Source: Akkermansiaceae bacterium
GTDB lineage: Bacteria > Verrucomicrobiota > Verrucomicrobiia > Verrucomicrobiales > Akkermansiaceae
DNA length: 38,915 bases
Direction: 5' to 3'
NCBI GenBank assembly: GCA_029866215.1
Contig: JARWZU010000063.1
Coordinates: 1-38,915 of the forward strand
Part shown: piece by piece, positions 7,346-15,892 of the stretch
Position numbering within the stretch: the stretch's first letter is position 1
How the letters are laid out: every line of letters begins with the position of its first letter
Notes under the pieces: generated by a model
Databases searched by the model: none
What the model was told of the DNA's origin: nothing
Seen by the model: only the letters and a program-made list of their open reading frames with translations
Made by a program: the position numbers and the translations under genes

Positions 7346-9955
7346 TCAGGCTTCCTTCGATTTCGCCGTCTTCTTGGCTGCCGATTTCTTCGCCGCGGTT
7401 TTTTGGGCAAGAGCTTTCGGTTCGGCAGCTTTTTTCGTGGGGCGAGGTGGGAAATCGAAGCCGATTTTTCCGTCGGCATGCTCGAAGGTGAGGCTGGCGT
7501 CAAACTTCCGTTTCGTGCGGTTAGAGACGAAGCCCTTGAGGACGTCGGTCTTGCCGGTGCCGATGAGTTTGAGGATTTGCTCTGGCGGGATTTCGCAGTG
7601 GAGGATCGACTTGCCAATGCGGACGCCGTGCGGGTCTTTCTTGGTGACGATCTCGGGGACGTGGTAGGCCTTTTCCGTCGCGTAGATTTTGAAGGAGTTG
7701 CCCTCTGCGGTTTTGGCTTCGCCGATCAGTTGTTCCTCGGTGAGTTCGGGTGGCCCGTCGCGGTCGTCGCTCTCGAAAACGAAATTGATTTTGAATTTCG
7801 CGTCGAGTTCGAGGCCGGCATCGAATGGTTTGTTAAACTTCGAGCGGAATCCCGTGAGTGGGCCCACAAATTTTTTGGTGAACAAGTCGGCGGCTTCCTC
7901 TTCCGTGAGCAGGCGACCGGCGATGTGTTTTTTTCCCTTAAATTTGCACTCGGGCTCGCGGCATTCGTAGGTCGCCTCGGTTTGCTTGAGGCTGGGCGCA
8001 CCGCAGACTGGGCAAGCGACCTTGAGGTCTGGGAAGACCTCGCTTTTGGCAAGATCGGCCGCTTGGCGGGCTTTGGCGCAAATCTCGTTGGTGTAGGCGA
8101 TGATCTCCTTCATGAAATCGCCACGTTTGAGGAGGCCTTGTTCCATTTGGCGGAGCTTGAATTCCCAGTCGCCGGTGAGCTTGGGGGAATAGAGACCTTC
8201 AATTTCCATCTCACGAACGAGTTCGATGAGGCGCATGCCGCTGCCGGAGACAAAGAGGTCGCGGCCTTCGCGGGCGAGATATTTTTGGGAAATGAGTCCT
8301 TCGATGGTCGCGGCACGGGTGGCGGGTGTGCCCAAGCCTCGCTCGGCCATGGCCTCGCGCAGGGCTTCGTCGTCGATGAGTTTACCGGCACCTTCCATCG
8401 CGGAAAGCAGGGTGGATTCGGTCATGCGTGCGGGGGGCTTGGTCTCCTCGTGGAGCACCTCGACTGCATCGACGCTTGCGGTTTCGCCATCAGCGACGGC
8501 GACCAGCTCGTCCTTACCGGCGGCCACCCCGGGGCGGCGACCGTAGACTTCGAGCCAGCCGGGTTTCACGAGGATGCGGCCTTCGGTCTTGAAGGTGTCG
8601 GTGGCGGCGGATGACTTGATCCGCGTGAGGCGGGTGGTTTGCTCAAACTCCGCCGATGGGTAGAACACCGCGATGAAGCGCTTCACGATCATGTCGTAAA
8701 GTTTTTGTTCGGCGTCGCTGAGTTTCGCGAACTTGCCGGTCGGGATGATTGCAAAGTGGTCCGAGACTTTTTTGCTGTCGAAGACGCGGCGCGACTTGTG
8801 GAGGCGTGGGCCATTCTCGGCGTTAACGGCACTATCCGCGCTACCGGCGAGCACGGCTTTTGCGAATTTTGCCACGTCGAGGTCGCTGTTGCCGATGTCC
8901 TGGAGCGTTTCGCGAACATTTCCCGCGTAATCTTCTGGCAGGTAGCGCGAATCGGTCCGCGGGTAGGTGATCATCTTGTGCTTTTCATAAAGCGCTTGGG
9001 CGATCTGGAGAGTTCCCTTGGCGGAAAATGGGGCCTCGCGTTGGAGCGTGGTGAGGTCGTACAGCTGTGGGGAAATCTGGTTGCTGGCCTTCTTTTCCTC
9101 GGTGACGGCGCCGGTCATTCCTTGGCAGCGCGCTTGGATCGCCTCGGCGGTGAGTTGGTCCCAGATGCGCTCGGGCTTCGAGAGTGGAGCGGACTCGTCT
9201 TTTTTCCACGTTTCATCGATCCATTTTCCGAGGTACTCGCCGGATTGGACGCCGAAGGTCGCGTGGACCTCGAAGTAAGCGGTCGGCTTGAATGCCCGGA
9301 TCTCGGCCTCGCGCTGGGCGAGGATGGCGAGGGTCGGGGTCTGGACGCGGCCGGCAGCGGTGATGTTGAATCCGCCGTGGCGGGAGTTGAAGCAGGTCAG
9401 GGCGCGGGTCGCATTCAGGCCGACGAGCCAATCCGACTCCGAGCGGCATTTCGCGGCGTCGGCGAGCGGTTTCATTTGCTCGCCGGAGCGGAGATTGTCC
9501 CACGCGTCGAGGATCGATTGATTGGTCATCGACTGCATCCAGAGTCGTTTGACGGGCTTGGTGATCTCGCCGATTTCCATGATGTAGCGGAAAATGAGTT
9601 CCCCTTCGCGGCCGGCGTCGCAGGCATTGACGATTAGGTCGATGTCCTTGCGCTTGGCGAGCTTGAGGACTTGCTTCAGGCGGGCCTCGGAGTCTGGGAT
9701 CGGGTCGAGGTCAAACTTATCCGGGATGGCCGGGAGGACGCCGAAATTCCATGGCAGCTTCTTGCCATTGGGGCCCATCGGCATGCGGAGTTCGACGAGG
9801 TGACCTACGGCGGAGGTGATGACGGCTTGGTCATTTTCAAAAAAGGCATCGCGGGCCGCGCCGACTTTTTCGAACTTGCCAAGTTTCGCCCCCAAGACGC
9901 GGCCGAGGTCGGTCATGACGCTGGGTTTTTCGGCGATGATCAGTGTTTTTCCCAT
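7346..9955 (-). CDS. topB: DNA topoisomerase III (type IA)
   Basis: Type IA topoisomerase that relaxes and decatenates DNA through a 5'-phosphotyrosine intermediate; 869 residues. It begins with the TOPRIM motif [10 protein letters not shown] (3-12), where AEKPS is typical of TopB rather than TopA (VESPAK). The second TOPRIM motif is [13 protein letters not shown] (110-122). The catalytic tyrosine is Y331 in [14 protein letters not shown] four-Cys zinc element follows (C648, C651, C665, C670), then a C-terminal repeat domain (about 735-835). The last 30 residues are a Lys/Ala-rich tail like histone H1 that probably binds DNA without specificity. The gene lies 96 bp downstream of dprA on the same strand. 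Confidence 0.95.
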   Translation of the reverse strand: MGKTLIIAEKPSVMTDLGRVLGAKLGKFEKVGAARDAFFENDQAVITSAVGHLVELRMPMGPNGKKLPWNFGVLPAIPDKFDLDPIPDSEARLKQVLKLAKRKDIDLIVNACDAGREGELIFRYIMEIGEITKPVKRLWMQSMTNQSILDAWDNLRSGEQMKPLADAAKCRSESDWLVGLNATRALTCFNSRHGGFNITAAGRVQTPTLAILAQREAEIRAFKPTAYFEVHATFGVQSGEYLGKWIDETWKKDESAPLSKPERIWDQLTAEAIQARCQGMTGAVTEEKKASNQISPQLYDLTTLQREAPFSAKGTLQIAQALYEKHKMITYPRTDSRYLPEDYAGNVRETLQDIGNSDLDVAKFAKAVLAGSADSAVNAENGPRLHKSRRVFDSKKVSDHFAIIPTGKFAKLSDAEQKLYDMIVKRFIAVFYPSAEFEQTTRLTRIKSSAATDTFKTEGRILVKPGWLEVYGRRPGVAAGKDELVAVADGETASVDAVEVLHEETKPPARMTESTLLSAMEGAGKLIDDEALREAMAERGLGTPATRAATIEGLISQKYLAREGRDLFVSGSGMRLIELVREMEIEGLYSPKLTGDWEFKLRQMEQGLLKRGDFMKEIIAYTNEICAKARQAADLAKSEVFPDLKVACPVCGAPSLKQTEATYECREPECKFKGKKHIAGRLLTEEEAADLFTKKFVGPLTGFRSKFNKPFDAGLELDAKFKINFVFESDDRDGPPELTEEQLIGEAKTAEGNSFKIYATEKAYHVPEIVTKKDPHGVRIGKSILHCEIPPEQILKLIGTGKTDVLKGFVSNRTKRKFDASLTFEHADGKIGFDFPPRPTKKAAEPKALAQKTAAKKSAAKKTAKSKEA

Positions 9956-10051
9956 AAAATTAGTGACCGGTGTGTGGCGGTGGGTTGAGGGACTAGACTC
10001 AAGAATGTTGATTTGGCAAGCGGATTGGTGAGAATTTCGGATTTCGTTTGG

Positions 10052-11149
10052 TTAGCGTCGCGCATAACGGAAGCCGGGATACGCGCGGACGAGCCTCCTC
10101 ATTTCGAGTTTCATCAGGTTGGCGGTGACGGTGTGCGCGGGCAGTCCGCAGCGTTCGATGATCAGGTCCACGGCGGCTTCATCGCTGGTGACTGCTGCGT
10201 AAACGGCGGCTTCCTCCTCCGGTAGCTGGGGAATCTCAGCGGCGGGCTCGACCTGGCTGGCCTTGCGAGCGAAGGGCAATTCGCCGAGATCTTCCAGGAG
10301 GTGGCTGGCGTCGGCCACGAGCGTGGCTCCGTCGCGGATGAGTTGATTGCAACCGGCCGAGGTCGGTTTATCGATCGGGCCGGGGACGGCGAAAATGGGT
10401 TTGCCGTATTCCGATGCGAGGTTTGCGGTAATTAAAGAGCCGGACCACGCCGGGCATTCCACCACCAGCACCGCCCTTGCCCAAGCCGCGACGATACGGT
10501 TGCGCATGGGGAAAGTTTGCTTGTCGGGCGACTTGTTGAGTGGAAATTCCGAGACGACCGCGCCGAAGCCGGAGGCGATTTTCTCGGCGAGGGCGAGATT
10601 TTCCTGAGGAAAGAGCTTGGCGAGGCCCGAGCCGAGCACCGCGATGGTGCGGCCATTTGCGGCGACGGCGGCTTCATGGGCGGCCGTGTCGATCCCGCGG
10701 GCAAGGCCGGAAATGATCGTAAACCCCGCTTGGGCGATCTGGTAGGAAAGCTTTTTGGTCGCCTGCATCCCATAGTGGGTCGCGCGCCGAGATCCGACGA
10801 TGCTGATGGCGTGGCGGTCTCGCGGGGTGATTTCGCCCCAAACGTAGAGAACCAGTGGTGGGTCGTAGGCCTCGCGGAGGGAGGCTGGGTAGTTGGGCTC
10901 GTCCTGAGTGATGACCGAAATCCCGCGCTCGGCCGCTTCGTGGAGCTCGGTGATGGGGTCAGCGTGGTCTTGCCAGGACTGGAGGATCTTGGCGGTCTCC
11001 TCGCCGATGCCATCGACGCGCATGAGCCGATCTTTGTCGGCGCCGAGGATTTTTGAGGGGTCGCCGAATGCCTCCACGAGCCGCCGGACGCGGATCGGTC
11101 CGATTTTTGGCAGCATATTCAGAGCGACAAGTGCTTCTTGGGGGGTCAT
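10052..11149 (-). CDS. dprA: DNA-processing protein DprA
   Basis: Binds incoming single-stranded DNA during transformation and loads RecA; cytoplasmic. From the ATG at 11149 the protein is 365 residues. It starts with a helix-hairpin-helix/SAM-like region (MLPKIGPIRVRRLVEAFG and VDGIGEETA, residues 12-53). The Rossmann-like core follows with ISIVGSRRATHYG (115-127), SGLARGIDTAAHEA (147-160), VLGSGL (171-176), FPMRNRIVAAWA (213-224) and FAVPGPIDKPTSAGCNQLI (253-271). A C-terminal winged-helix segment runs from about 308 to 365. The reading frame is open upstream to 11446 but that part overlaps thiH and has no family similarity. No competence genes are nearby. Confidence 0.94.
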   Translation of the reverse strand: MTPQEALVALNMLPKIGPIRVRRLVEAFGDPSKILGADKDRLMRVDGIGEETAKILQSWQDHADPITELHEAAERGISVITQDEPNYPASLREAYDPPLVLYVWGEITPRDRHAISIVGSRRATHYGMQATKKLSYQIAQAGFTIISGLARGIDTAAHEAAVAANGRTIAVLGSGLAKLFPQENLALAEKIASGFGAVVSEFPLNKSPDKQTFPMRNRIVAAWARAVLVVECPAWSGSLITANLASEYGKPIFAVPGPIDKPTSAGCNQLIRDGATLVADASHLLEDLGELPFARKASQVEPAAEIPQLPEEEAAVYAAVTSDEAAVDLIIERCGLPAHTVTANLMKLEMRRLVRAYPGFRYARR

Positions 11150-11234
11150 GGCAGGGGGAATCGTTGCGGGAAATTTGCGCTTCGTCAAAGGTGGTTTCTC
11201 ATTTCTCTGCGCAGGCTGGATTTCTCGAAACGGC

Positions 11235-12371
11235 TCAAGGGGTCGCGAGCAGAGACTCGTCCCAGTCCTTCCAAACCGGGTCGAGGTTCTGACTTCGCAG
11301 CATGGCGGCGACTTCAGCAGGGCTGCGGGTGTCGTGGATTTGAAATTGTTCGGTCGCCTTTTCGCAGCCGGATTTTGTTTGGAGCTCGACCCGTCGGCCT
11401 TTGACCGTGAGGTGCAAGTCGTCGCTGCCCGCGCCCGTGTATCCACCGGGTTCGGTTTTGGCGCCAGCCGACATGTGGGTCACGCCGAGCGTGGCGATGG
11501 CGTCGCGCAGGGGTGCGGGCTCGCGGGTGGAAACGACGATGCCCACTTGCGGGAAAAGCAGCCGGAATACCGCGATGAGCCGCACGAACGCCCTGTCGGG
11601 TAGGTAAAGCTCGGGGTTTGGCTCGTACTCGTAGTTGCCTGCGTATGGGCGCATCCGTGGGAAGGCGATGGTGAATTGCGCCTTCCAGCAGTGCTTGTAG
11701 AGGTATTCCAAGTGGGCGCAGAGCGCGAGAGCCTCGAATTTCCAATTCGCCAGACCAAACAAGGCGCCGATCCCGATGCGGCGGAACCCACCGGCGTAGG
11801 CCCGCTCTGGGCAATCCAGCCGCCAGTCGAAGTTTTTCTTTGGCCCCGCGGTGTGGAGCTGCTGGTAGGTTTCGCGGTGATAGGTCTCCTGATAGACGAC
11901 GAGCCCCTCGGCACCATGGCCGACGATTTCGGAGTACTGGTCGTCCTCCATCGGTCCCACCTCGAGGGCGAGCGTCGGGATGAACGGCTTGAGGGCATCG
12001 AGGCAGTTTTGCAGGTAGCCGTCGGACACAAACTTCGGGTGCTCGCCGGCGACAAGCAGGAGATTTCGAAATCCCAGTGCGTGAAGGTGTTTCGCCTCGG
12101 TCACCACTTGATCGACCGTCAGCGTCGTGCGGAAAATTCCCGCATCGCGGGAGAATCCGCAGTAGCTGCAGTTGTTCACGCACTCGTTGGAGACATAGAG
12201 CGGCGCAAATAAGCGCATCGTCTTGCCGAAATGGCGGCGCGTCGTCTGCTGGCTGCGGCGTGCGAGTTCTTCGAGCGGCCCACCCGTCGCGTCATCGATG
12301 AGTTGCGCAAAGCGCCGCATCAACGGAGTTGGGGAATGTAACAGGTTTGGAAAAACTTCGGCGAACGCCAT
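11235..12371 (-). CDS. thiH: 2-iminoacetate synthase ThiH (radical SAM)
   Basis: Radical SAM enzyme that cleaves tyrosine to dehydroglycine for the thiazole half of thiamine; 378 residues, the usual ThiH length. The iron-sulfur motif is SNECVNNCSYCGF with C64, C68 and C71. Further ThiH signatures are LLVAGEHPKFVS, EVGPMEDDQY, VVYQETYHRETYQQLH, GPKKNFDWRLDCPERA, RRIGIGALFGL and a C-terminal MSAGAKTEPGGY. These distinguish it from the related tyrosine lyases HydG and CofH. No other thiamine genes are adjacent. It is 85 bp upstream of dprA on the same strand, and the tandem-repeat tract lies on the 5' side of the gene. Confidence 0.93.
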   Translation of the reverse strand: MAFAEVFPNLLHSPTPLMRRFAQLIDDATGGPLEELARRSQQTTRRHFGKTMRLFAPLYVSNECVNNCSYCGFSRDAGIFRTTLTVDQVVTEAKHLHALGFRNLLLVAGEHPKFVSDGYLQNCLDALKPFIPTLALEVGPMEDDQYSEIVGHGAEGLVVYQETYHRETYQQLHTAGPKKNFDWRLDCPERAYAGGFRRIGIGALFGLANWKFEALALCAHLEYLYKHCWKAQFTIAFPRMRPYAGNYEYEPNPELYLPDRAFVRLIAVFRLLFPQVGIVVSTREPAPLRDAIATLGVTHMSAGAKTEPGGYTGAGSDDLHLTVKGRRVELQTKSGCEKATEQFQIHDTRSPAEVAAMLRSQNLDPVWKDWDESLLATP

Positions 12372-12483
12372 GGCGGCGGGGAATGTGGTCCTTCAGAGCG
12401 CCGACGTCAAAGGTGCATTGTGCTTTATCGCTCGGAGTCGGCTTTGCAACGGCACAGCGGACGGATTCCGCTGCTCCATAGCA

Positions 12484-12826
12484 GTTTTACACGCACCTCG
12501 GGTGATTTTACACTTACCTTGTGCCGTTTTGTGCAAACCTAGAGGTCCATTTACATGCACCTTGAGCCGTTCTGTACGGACCTTGGCGGCAACTCGCATG
12601 GACCTTGGGCCGTTCTGCACGGAGGTGGAGCGGTTCTGCACGTACCTAGGGCGAGGCTGCGGCGACCTTGGGGCGGGCTAGCACGCTCCTGGAGGTGTTT
12701 TCGCATGCACCTTGGCACGTTCCGCACGCACCTTGGTACGTTCTGCATGCACCTTAAGGTCCGCTGTCATCACCTTCTAACAGGCTGCACTCACCTTGGG
12801 CGAGGCTGTCATGACCTCGCTTGGGG
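12484..12826. repeat. Degenerate tandem repeat, about 16 units of 20-23 bp
   Basis: Within the 519 bp gap between thiH (minus, 5' end) and the propeller gene (minus, 3' end) lies a run of about 16 head-to-tail units averaging 21 bp. The consensus on the + strand is GTTCTGCAYGCACCTTGG followed by 2-4 bases such as GCC or TAC. The best-kept units are at about 12605-12648 and 12697-12758; outer units are more diverged. Unit lengths vary, so the reading frame is not preserved and short ORFs across the tract are unlikely to be genes. The rest of the gap (12372-12483 and 12827-12890) shows nothing recognisable. Role unknown. Confidence 0.8.
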
Positions 12827-12890
12827 GTGGGAGAGAGGTGGGAGCGAGGTTTTTGCAGGACGTGTCGAAGTGAACTGCGGATTTAGCGGA

Positions 12891-14330
12891 CTACTTCGGG
12901 ATTTCGTTGAGCGTGTAGTAGGCGTTGGTGTGCCAGAGCGGTGCGCCAGATGCCGACTTGATGCCCTTGGAATCCAGGTGATGTACGTGACCGCGGACGA
13001 GGCCGGAGATCTTCAAGCGCACGGATTTTTGATCTCGCGATACGGTGGCGGCGGTGATCTTTGGGATGGCGCGGTCCACTTCTGGGCTGCCATAGGTCTG
13101 TTGGAGGATGTAAGTCCATGCGGCCATCGAGTAGCTTGCAGGGTTTCCAGCGGTGGCGGGGTCGACGGGCTGGGTGAAGTTGAGGGTGAAGCCGTCGCGG
13201 TTGGCGGTCATGGTTTCGATTTCAAAGGGGGTTTTGCCCGTCCATTTGACGCGTTCGAAGGTGAAGGCCTTGGTTCCGCGCGAGGCCCAGCCACGGTTCG
13301 AGCCGCCGACGAAGAGCATGCCGGCTTTTTGGTCGAGGCGGACTGGGATGATGCCGGCTTCAAATCCTTGGAGGAAATGGAAGACCGCGCCTTGGTAGAT
13401 GCCGTTTACTTTCTCTAGGCAGACGCGCTGGACCTGCGAGTGGCATTGCTCGCCGACGTAGAGTTGGTTTTTCCATGGGCCGAACTTGCCGTCGGTCATG
13501 TCGCAGGCGATGCCGGTGGGAGATTGTCCCACGAGCGTGTGCGGGAAGACCACGGCGGGCGGGATGAAGACGGGGTATTTTAGGTGCTCCGTGAGGACGC
13601 GGGATTTGTCGGCGACTTCCGGTGGCGCTGGGAAATTCGCGAGCTTGTGGAATTTGTTGCCGGATGGGTTTCCCTGGAAAGAGCCGGGTTTGAGCCACTT
13701 GAGTGATGACGAGCCATTCCAAAGGCCTTGGTTGTCCATGTAGAAGACGTCGCCTTCGGAATTGAAGCCGATGCCGCCGGGCGAACGGATTCCGGAGCAA
13801 GTTGGGATCATTTTCCCGTCTGGGGTGATTCTGACGCACCAGCCGCGCCAATCGGAGTCGGCGGTGAAGGAGCCGGTGAGGCAGAGGACGACCCAGATGT
13901 CGCCATTTTTGTCCGGATCGCTGCCGAACGCGTATTCGTGGTAGTCGCCGTTGATGCCCCAATCCGAGCAGATGGTCTCGAAGGTGTCGGCTTTTCCGTC
14001 TTGGTCATCATCCTTGAGGCGGGAAACCTCTGGGCGCTGGGTGAGGTAGAGCCAGCCTGCTTTCCAGAACATGCCGAAGGGTTCGTGCAGGCCTTGGGCG
14101 AACTTGGTCCAGGTGACTTTGGAGAGGTCGTCGCCGTAGGCGCCCGAGCAGATCCAGAGGTCGCCGCGGCGGGTGGTGACGGCCACTTTTTGTTCGGGCA
14201 TCAGAGCGATGGAGCCGATTTCCATGACCTCTCCGGGTGGCAGCGGGATTTCCTCGCGGAGGTAGTATTCGGATGGTGTGCTGGCCTGAGCCAAGGTGGC
14301 GGTGATGCAAAGGGCGAGTAAGAAGCGCAT
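12891..14330 (-). CDS. Exported beta-propeller protein (sorbosone/glucose dehydrogenase-like)
   Basis: A 479-residue secreted protein with a signal peptide (MRFLLALCITATLAQAS). The body has repeated propeller-blade patterns such as EIGSIALMPEQKVAVTTRRG, LHEPFGMFWKAGWLYLTQ, RLKDDDQDGKADTFETI, RSPGGIGFNSEGDVFYMDN, QSPTGIACDMTDGKFG and QLYVGEQCHSQVQRV. This layout resembles the soluble PQQ-type glucose/sorbosone dehydrogenase superfamily and the large verrucomicrobial/planctomycete proteins derived from it. A C-terminal domain (about 365-479) looks like a beta-sandwich. PQQ ligands cannot be confirmed by eye. It lies 50 bp downstream of the cytochrome c/PA14 gene, so the two may pass electrons together in the periplasm. 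Confidence 0.75.
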   Translation of the reverse strand: MRFLLALCITATLAQASTPSEYYLREEIPLPPGEVMEIGSIALMPEQKVAVTTRRGDLWICSGAYGDDLSKVTWTKFAQGLHEPFGMFWKAGWLYLTQRPEVSRLKDDDQDGKADTFETICSDWGINGDYHEYAFGSDPDKNGDIWVVLCLTGSFTADSDWRGWCVRITPDGKMIPTCSGIRSPGGIGFNSEGDVFYMDNQGLWNGSSSLKWLKPGSFQGNPSGNKFHKLANFPAPPEVADKSRVLTEHLKYPVFIPPAVVFPHTLVGQSPTGIACDMTDGKFGPWKNQLYVGEQCHSQVQRVCLEKVNGIYQGAVFHFLQGFEAGIIPVRLDQKAGMLFVGGSNRGWASRGTKAFTFERVKWTGKTPFEIETMTANRDGFTLNFTQPVDPATAGNPASYSMAAWTYILQQTYGSPEVDRAIPKITAATVSRDQKSVRLKISGLVRGHVHHLDSKGIKSASGAPLWHTNAYYTLNEIPK

Positions 14331-14380
14331 GGGGACGATGGATGAGAATTCGGTGAAGGTGGATGCCGCGCGTGGTGGGT

Positions 14381-15850
14381 TTATTTCCAGCGGTAGGTGA
14401 GGGTGACGGGCTTGGCGGGGTCGAGATTCAGGGTGGTTTTGCCCTCGGTGGTCTCGAGGGCCGCTCCATCGGTGGTCACGAGCAATTTGTCGCCAAGTGC
14501 GTATTCATGGCCGGTGGTGGCCTTGGTGGCGAGCCGGTCAGAAATCAGGATTTTCATGGCCTTGCCCGATCCGGAAATCGAGAGCTTGCGGGTGAGTCCA
14601 ACTGCATTGGCTTGCCATGAGTCGAGGAGCGTCTGCGAGCCGACTTGGACCGAGAAGGTCGGGTTCCCGGTGGGGTCGAGCTTGTAGCCGCGGAACTTGG
14701 CGGCGGCAGGCAAGGCGCGGGATTTGCTGAGGTTCACGACATTTTCGCCGGCAGGGGGTTCCTTGCCGTTGCCACGCTCGACCCAATGCAGGGCGCCATC
14801 CATGAATTTGCCGGTCCAAACGAGTTCGGTCGCGAGGTTGTCGGCGGAGTAGCTGATGTTGAAGCCGCCGGGGAAGCCGAATCCGATCGCCCGTGCGGTG
14901 CTGCCCGCGATGAAATTCCGATAGATCGCGGGGCGTCCGTCGGCGGCTTCAATCGGGATCGGCTCGCGAGGTGGCGCGGTCTTGTCGGTGAGCCACTTCC
15001 AAGAGTTCGAGGCTGGAGCCTTCCAGCCAAGCGCGATTCCTTGGTTACCCTTGATTTGAAGGTATTCCACGCGGAATGGGTGCGTCCCTGCGGGGAGCGT
15101 CATCGTCCCGCGGCGAGCCCGTGTGCCATTCATCGGACCAGTGCCGCCGATCTTGAGGCATGGTTTGTTGTTAATGGTGACTGTAGCTGCATCGTCAGCG
15201 TCTAATAGAAAGGTGTAGTCGCCGGCGCTTGGTGCTTCAAATGTGCCTTCCCAGACCATCGCGAACGATTCTTTGAAGGGTGAGTCGCTGAGGCTGATGA
15301 TGCCATCGTGTTCCTCCTCCACGCTGATGGGTTTCAATGGGGCGAAGTCTGGTATTGCGCTCCAGGGCCCTTGATAAACGCGGGAGATTAAGCTGCTGAG
15401 CGCGGTTTTTTCGAACGGGAGGGGGTGGAGCTTGAGGATTTCTTCTGCGGTCCATGGCGTGTTGCGGTCGCTGGTGGCGGCACGGATGGATTTCACGAGA
15501 TCTGCGTTCACGGCGCTCGCCTGATTTTCCCATGACGAGCGCACGAACGTGAGGATCGCGGCGATGTGGTCGTCGGGGATGACGGCGCCTTGGGGAGGCA
15601 TCGCGAGGTTGTAGGTTTTTCCTGCTACGTTGATTGGGCCGTGCAGGCCATGAAGTACAATCTTGATGGCGCGGTCGGCATCGCCTGCGACCCATGCGCT
15701 GCCGGCAAGTGGGGGAAAAGCGCCGCCGGTGGCGCCCTTGCCATCGGTGCCGTGACAGGCCGAGCAGTGTTGGGTGAAGAGCTGCCCCCCATCTTGGGCG
15801 AATGCCGAGGCGGTGAGTGCGCAAAGTGAGAAAAGAGAACGGTAGATCAT
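14381..15850 (-). CDS. Secreted cytochrome c with PA14 domain
   Basis: A 489-residue exported protein with a signal peptide ending near AFAQ (residue 19). A class I cytochrome c domain follows: heme-binding C29-S-A-C32-H33 and probable axial ligand Met84 in NLAMPPQG. Residues about 165-290 have the PA14 pattern (KESFAMVWEGTFEAPSAGDY, LDADDAATVTINNKP, PAGTHPFRVEYLQ, GIALGWKAP), a fold often used to bind carbohydrate. The remaining C-terminal 180 residues are beta-rich and of unknown type. It probably shuttles electrons from a periplasmic dehydrogenase, plausibly the propeller protein encoded 50 bp downstream. The shared strand and close spacing suggest one operon. Confidence 0.85.
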   Translation of the reverse strand: MIYRSLFSLCALTASAFAQDGGQLFTQHCSACHGTDGKGATGGAFPPLAGSAWVAGDADRAIKIVLHGLHGPINVAGKTYNLAMPPQGAVIPDDHIAAILTFVRSSWENQASAVNADLVKSIRAATSDRNTPWTAEEILKLHPLPFEKTALSSLISRVYQGPWSAIPDFAPLKPISVEEEHDGIISLSDSPFKESFAMVWEGTFEAPSAGDYTFLLDADDAATVTINNKPCLKIGGTGPMNGTRARRGTMTLPAGTHPFRVEYLQIKGNQGIALGWKAPASNSWKWLTDKTAPPREPIPIEAADGRPAIYRNFIAGSTARAIGFGFPGGFNISYSADNLATELVWTGKFMDGALHWVERGNGKEPPAGENVVNLSKSRALPAAAKFRGYKLDPTGNPTFSVQVGSQTLLDSWQANAVGLTRKLSISGSGKAMKILISDRLATKATTGHEYALGDKLLVTTDGAALETTEGKTTLNLDPAKPVTLTYRWK

Positions 15851-15892
15851 GGCGTAGGGAATGGATACGGCGGAGAAAGTGCCAGCTATCAG

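Noticed and set aside
7403-8614. + strand open frame of 403 codons opposite topB
   Set aside because: Low-complexity Gly/Phe/Glu-rich product typical of an antisense frame in GC-rich coding DNA.
11150-11446. N-terminal extension of DprA by 99 residues
   Set aside because: It overlaps thiH, is Arg/Ser/Thr-rich without DprA similarity, and the ATG at 11149 gives the normal family N-terminus.
12393-12748. Two minus-strand open frames across the tandem repeats, giving Arg/Cys-rich repeats such as VRNVPRCM
   Set aside because: Repeat units of 20-23 bp do not preserve frame, and the two frames overlap one another. They look like by-products of the repeat.
12484-12826. CRISPR array
   Set aside because: Units are directly adjacent and about 21 bp long with no unique spacers of constant length, and no cas gene is near.
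12555-13418. + strand open frame of 287 codons running from the repeat tract into the propeller gene
   Set aside because: It is antisense to a well-supported gene, begins inside repeats and has no recognisable domain.
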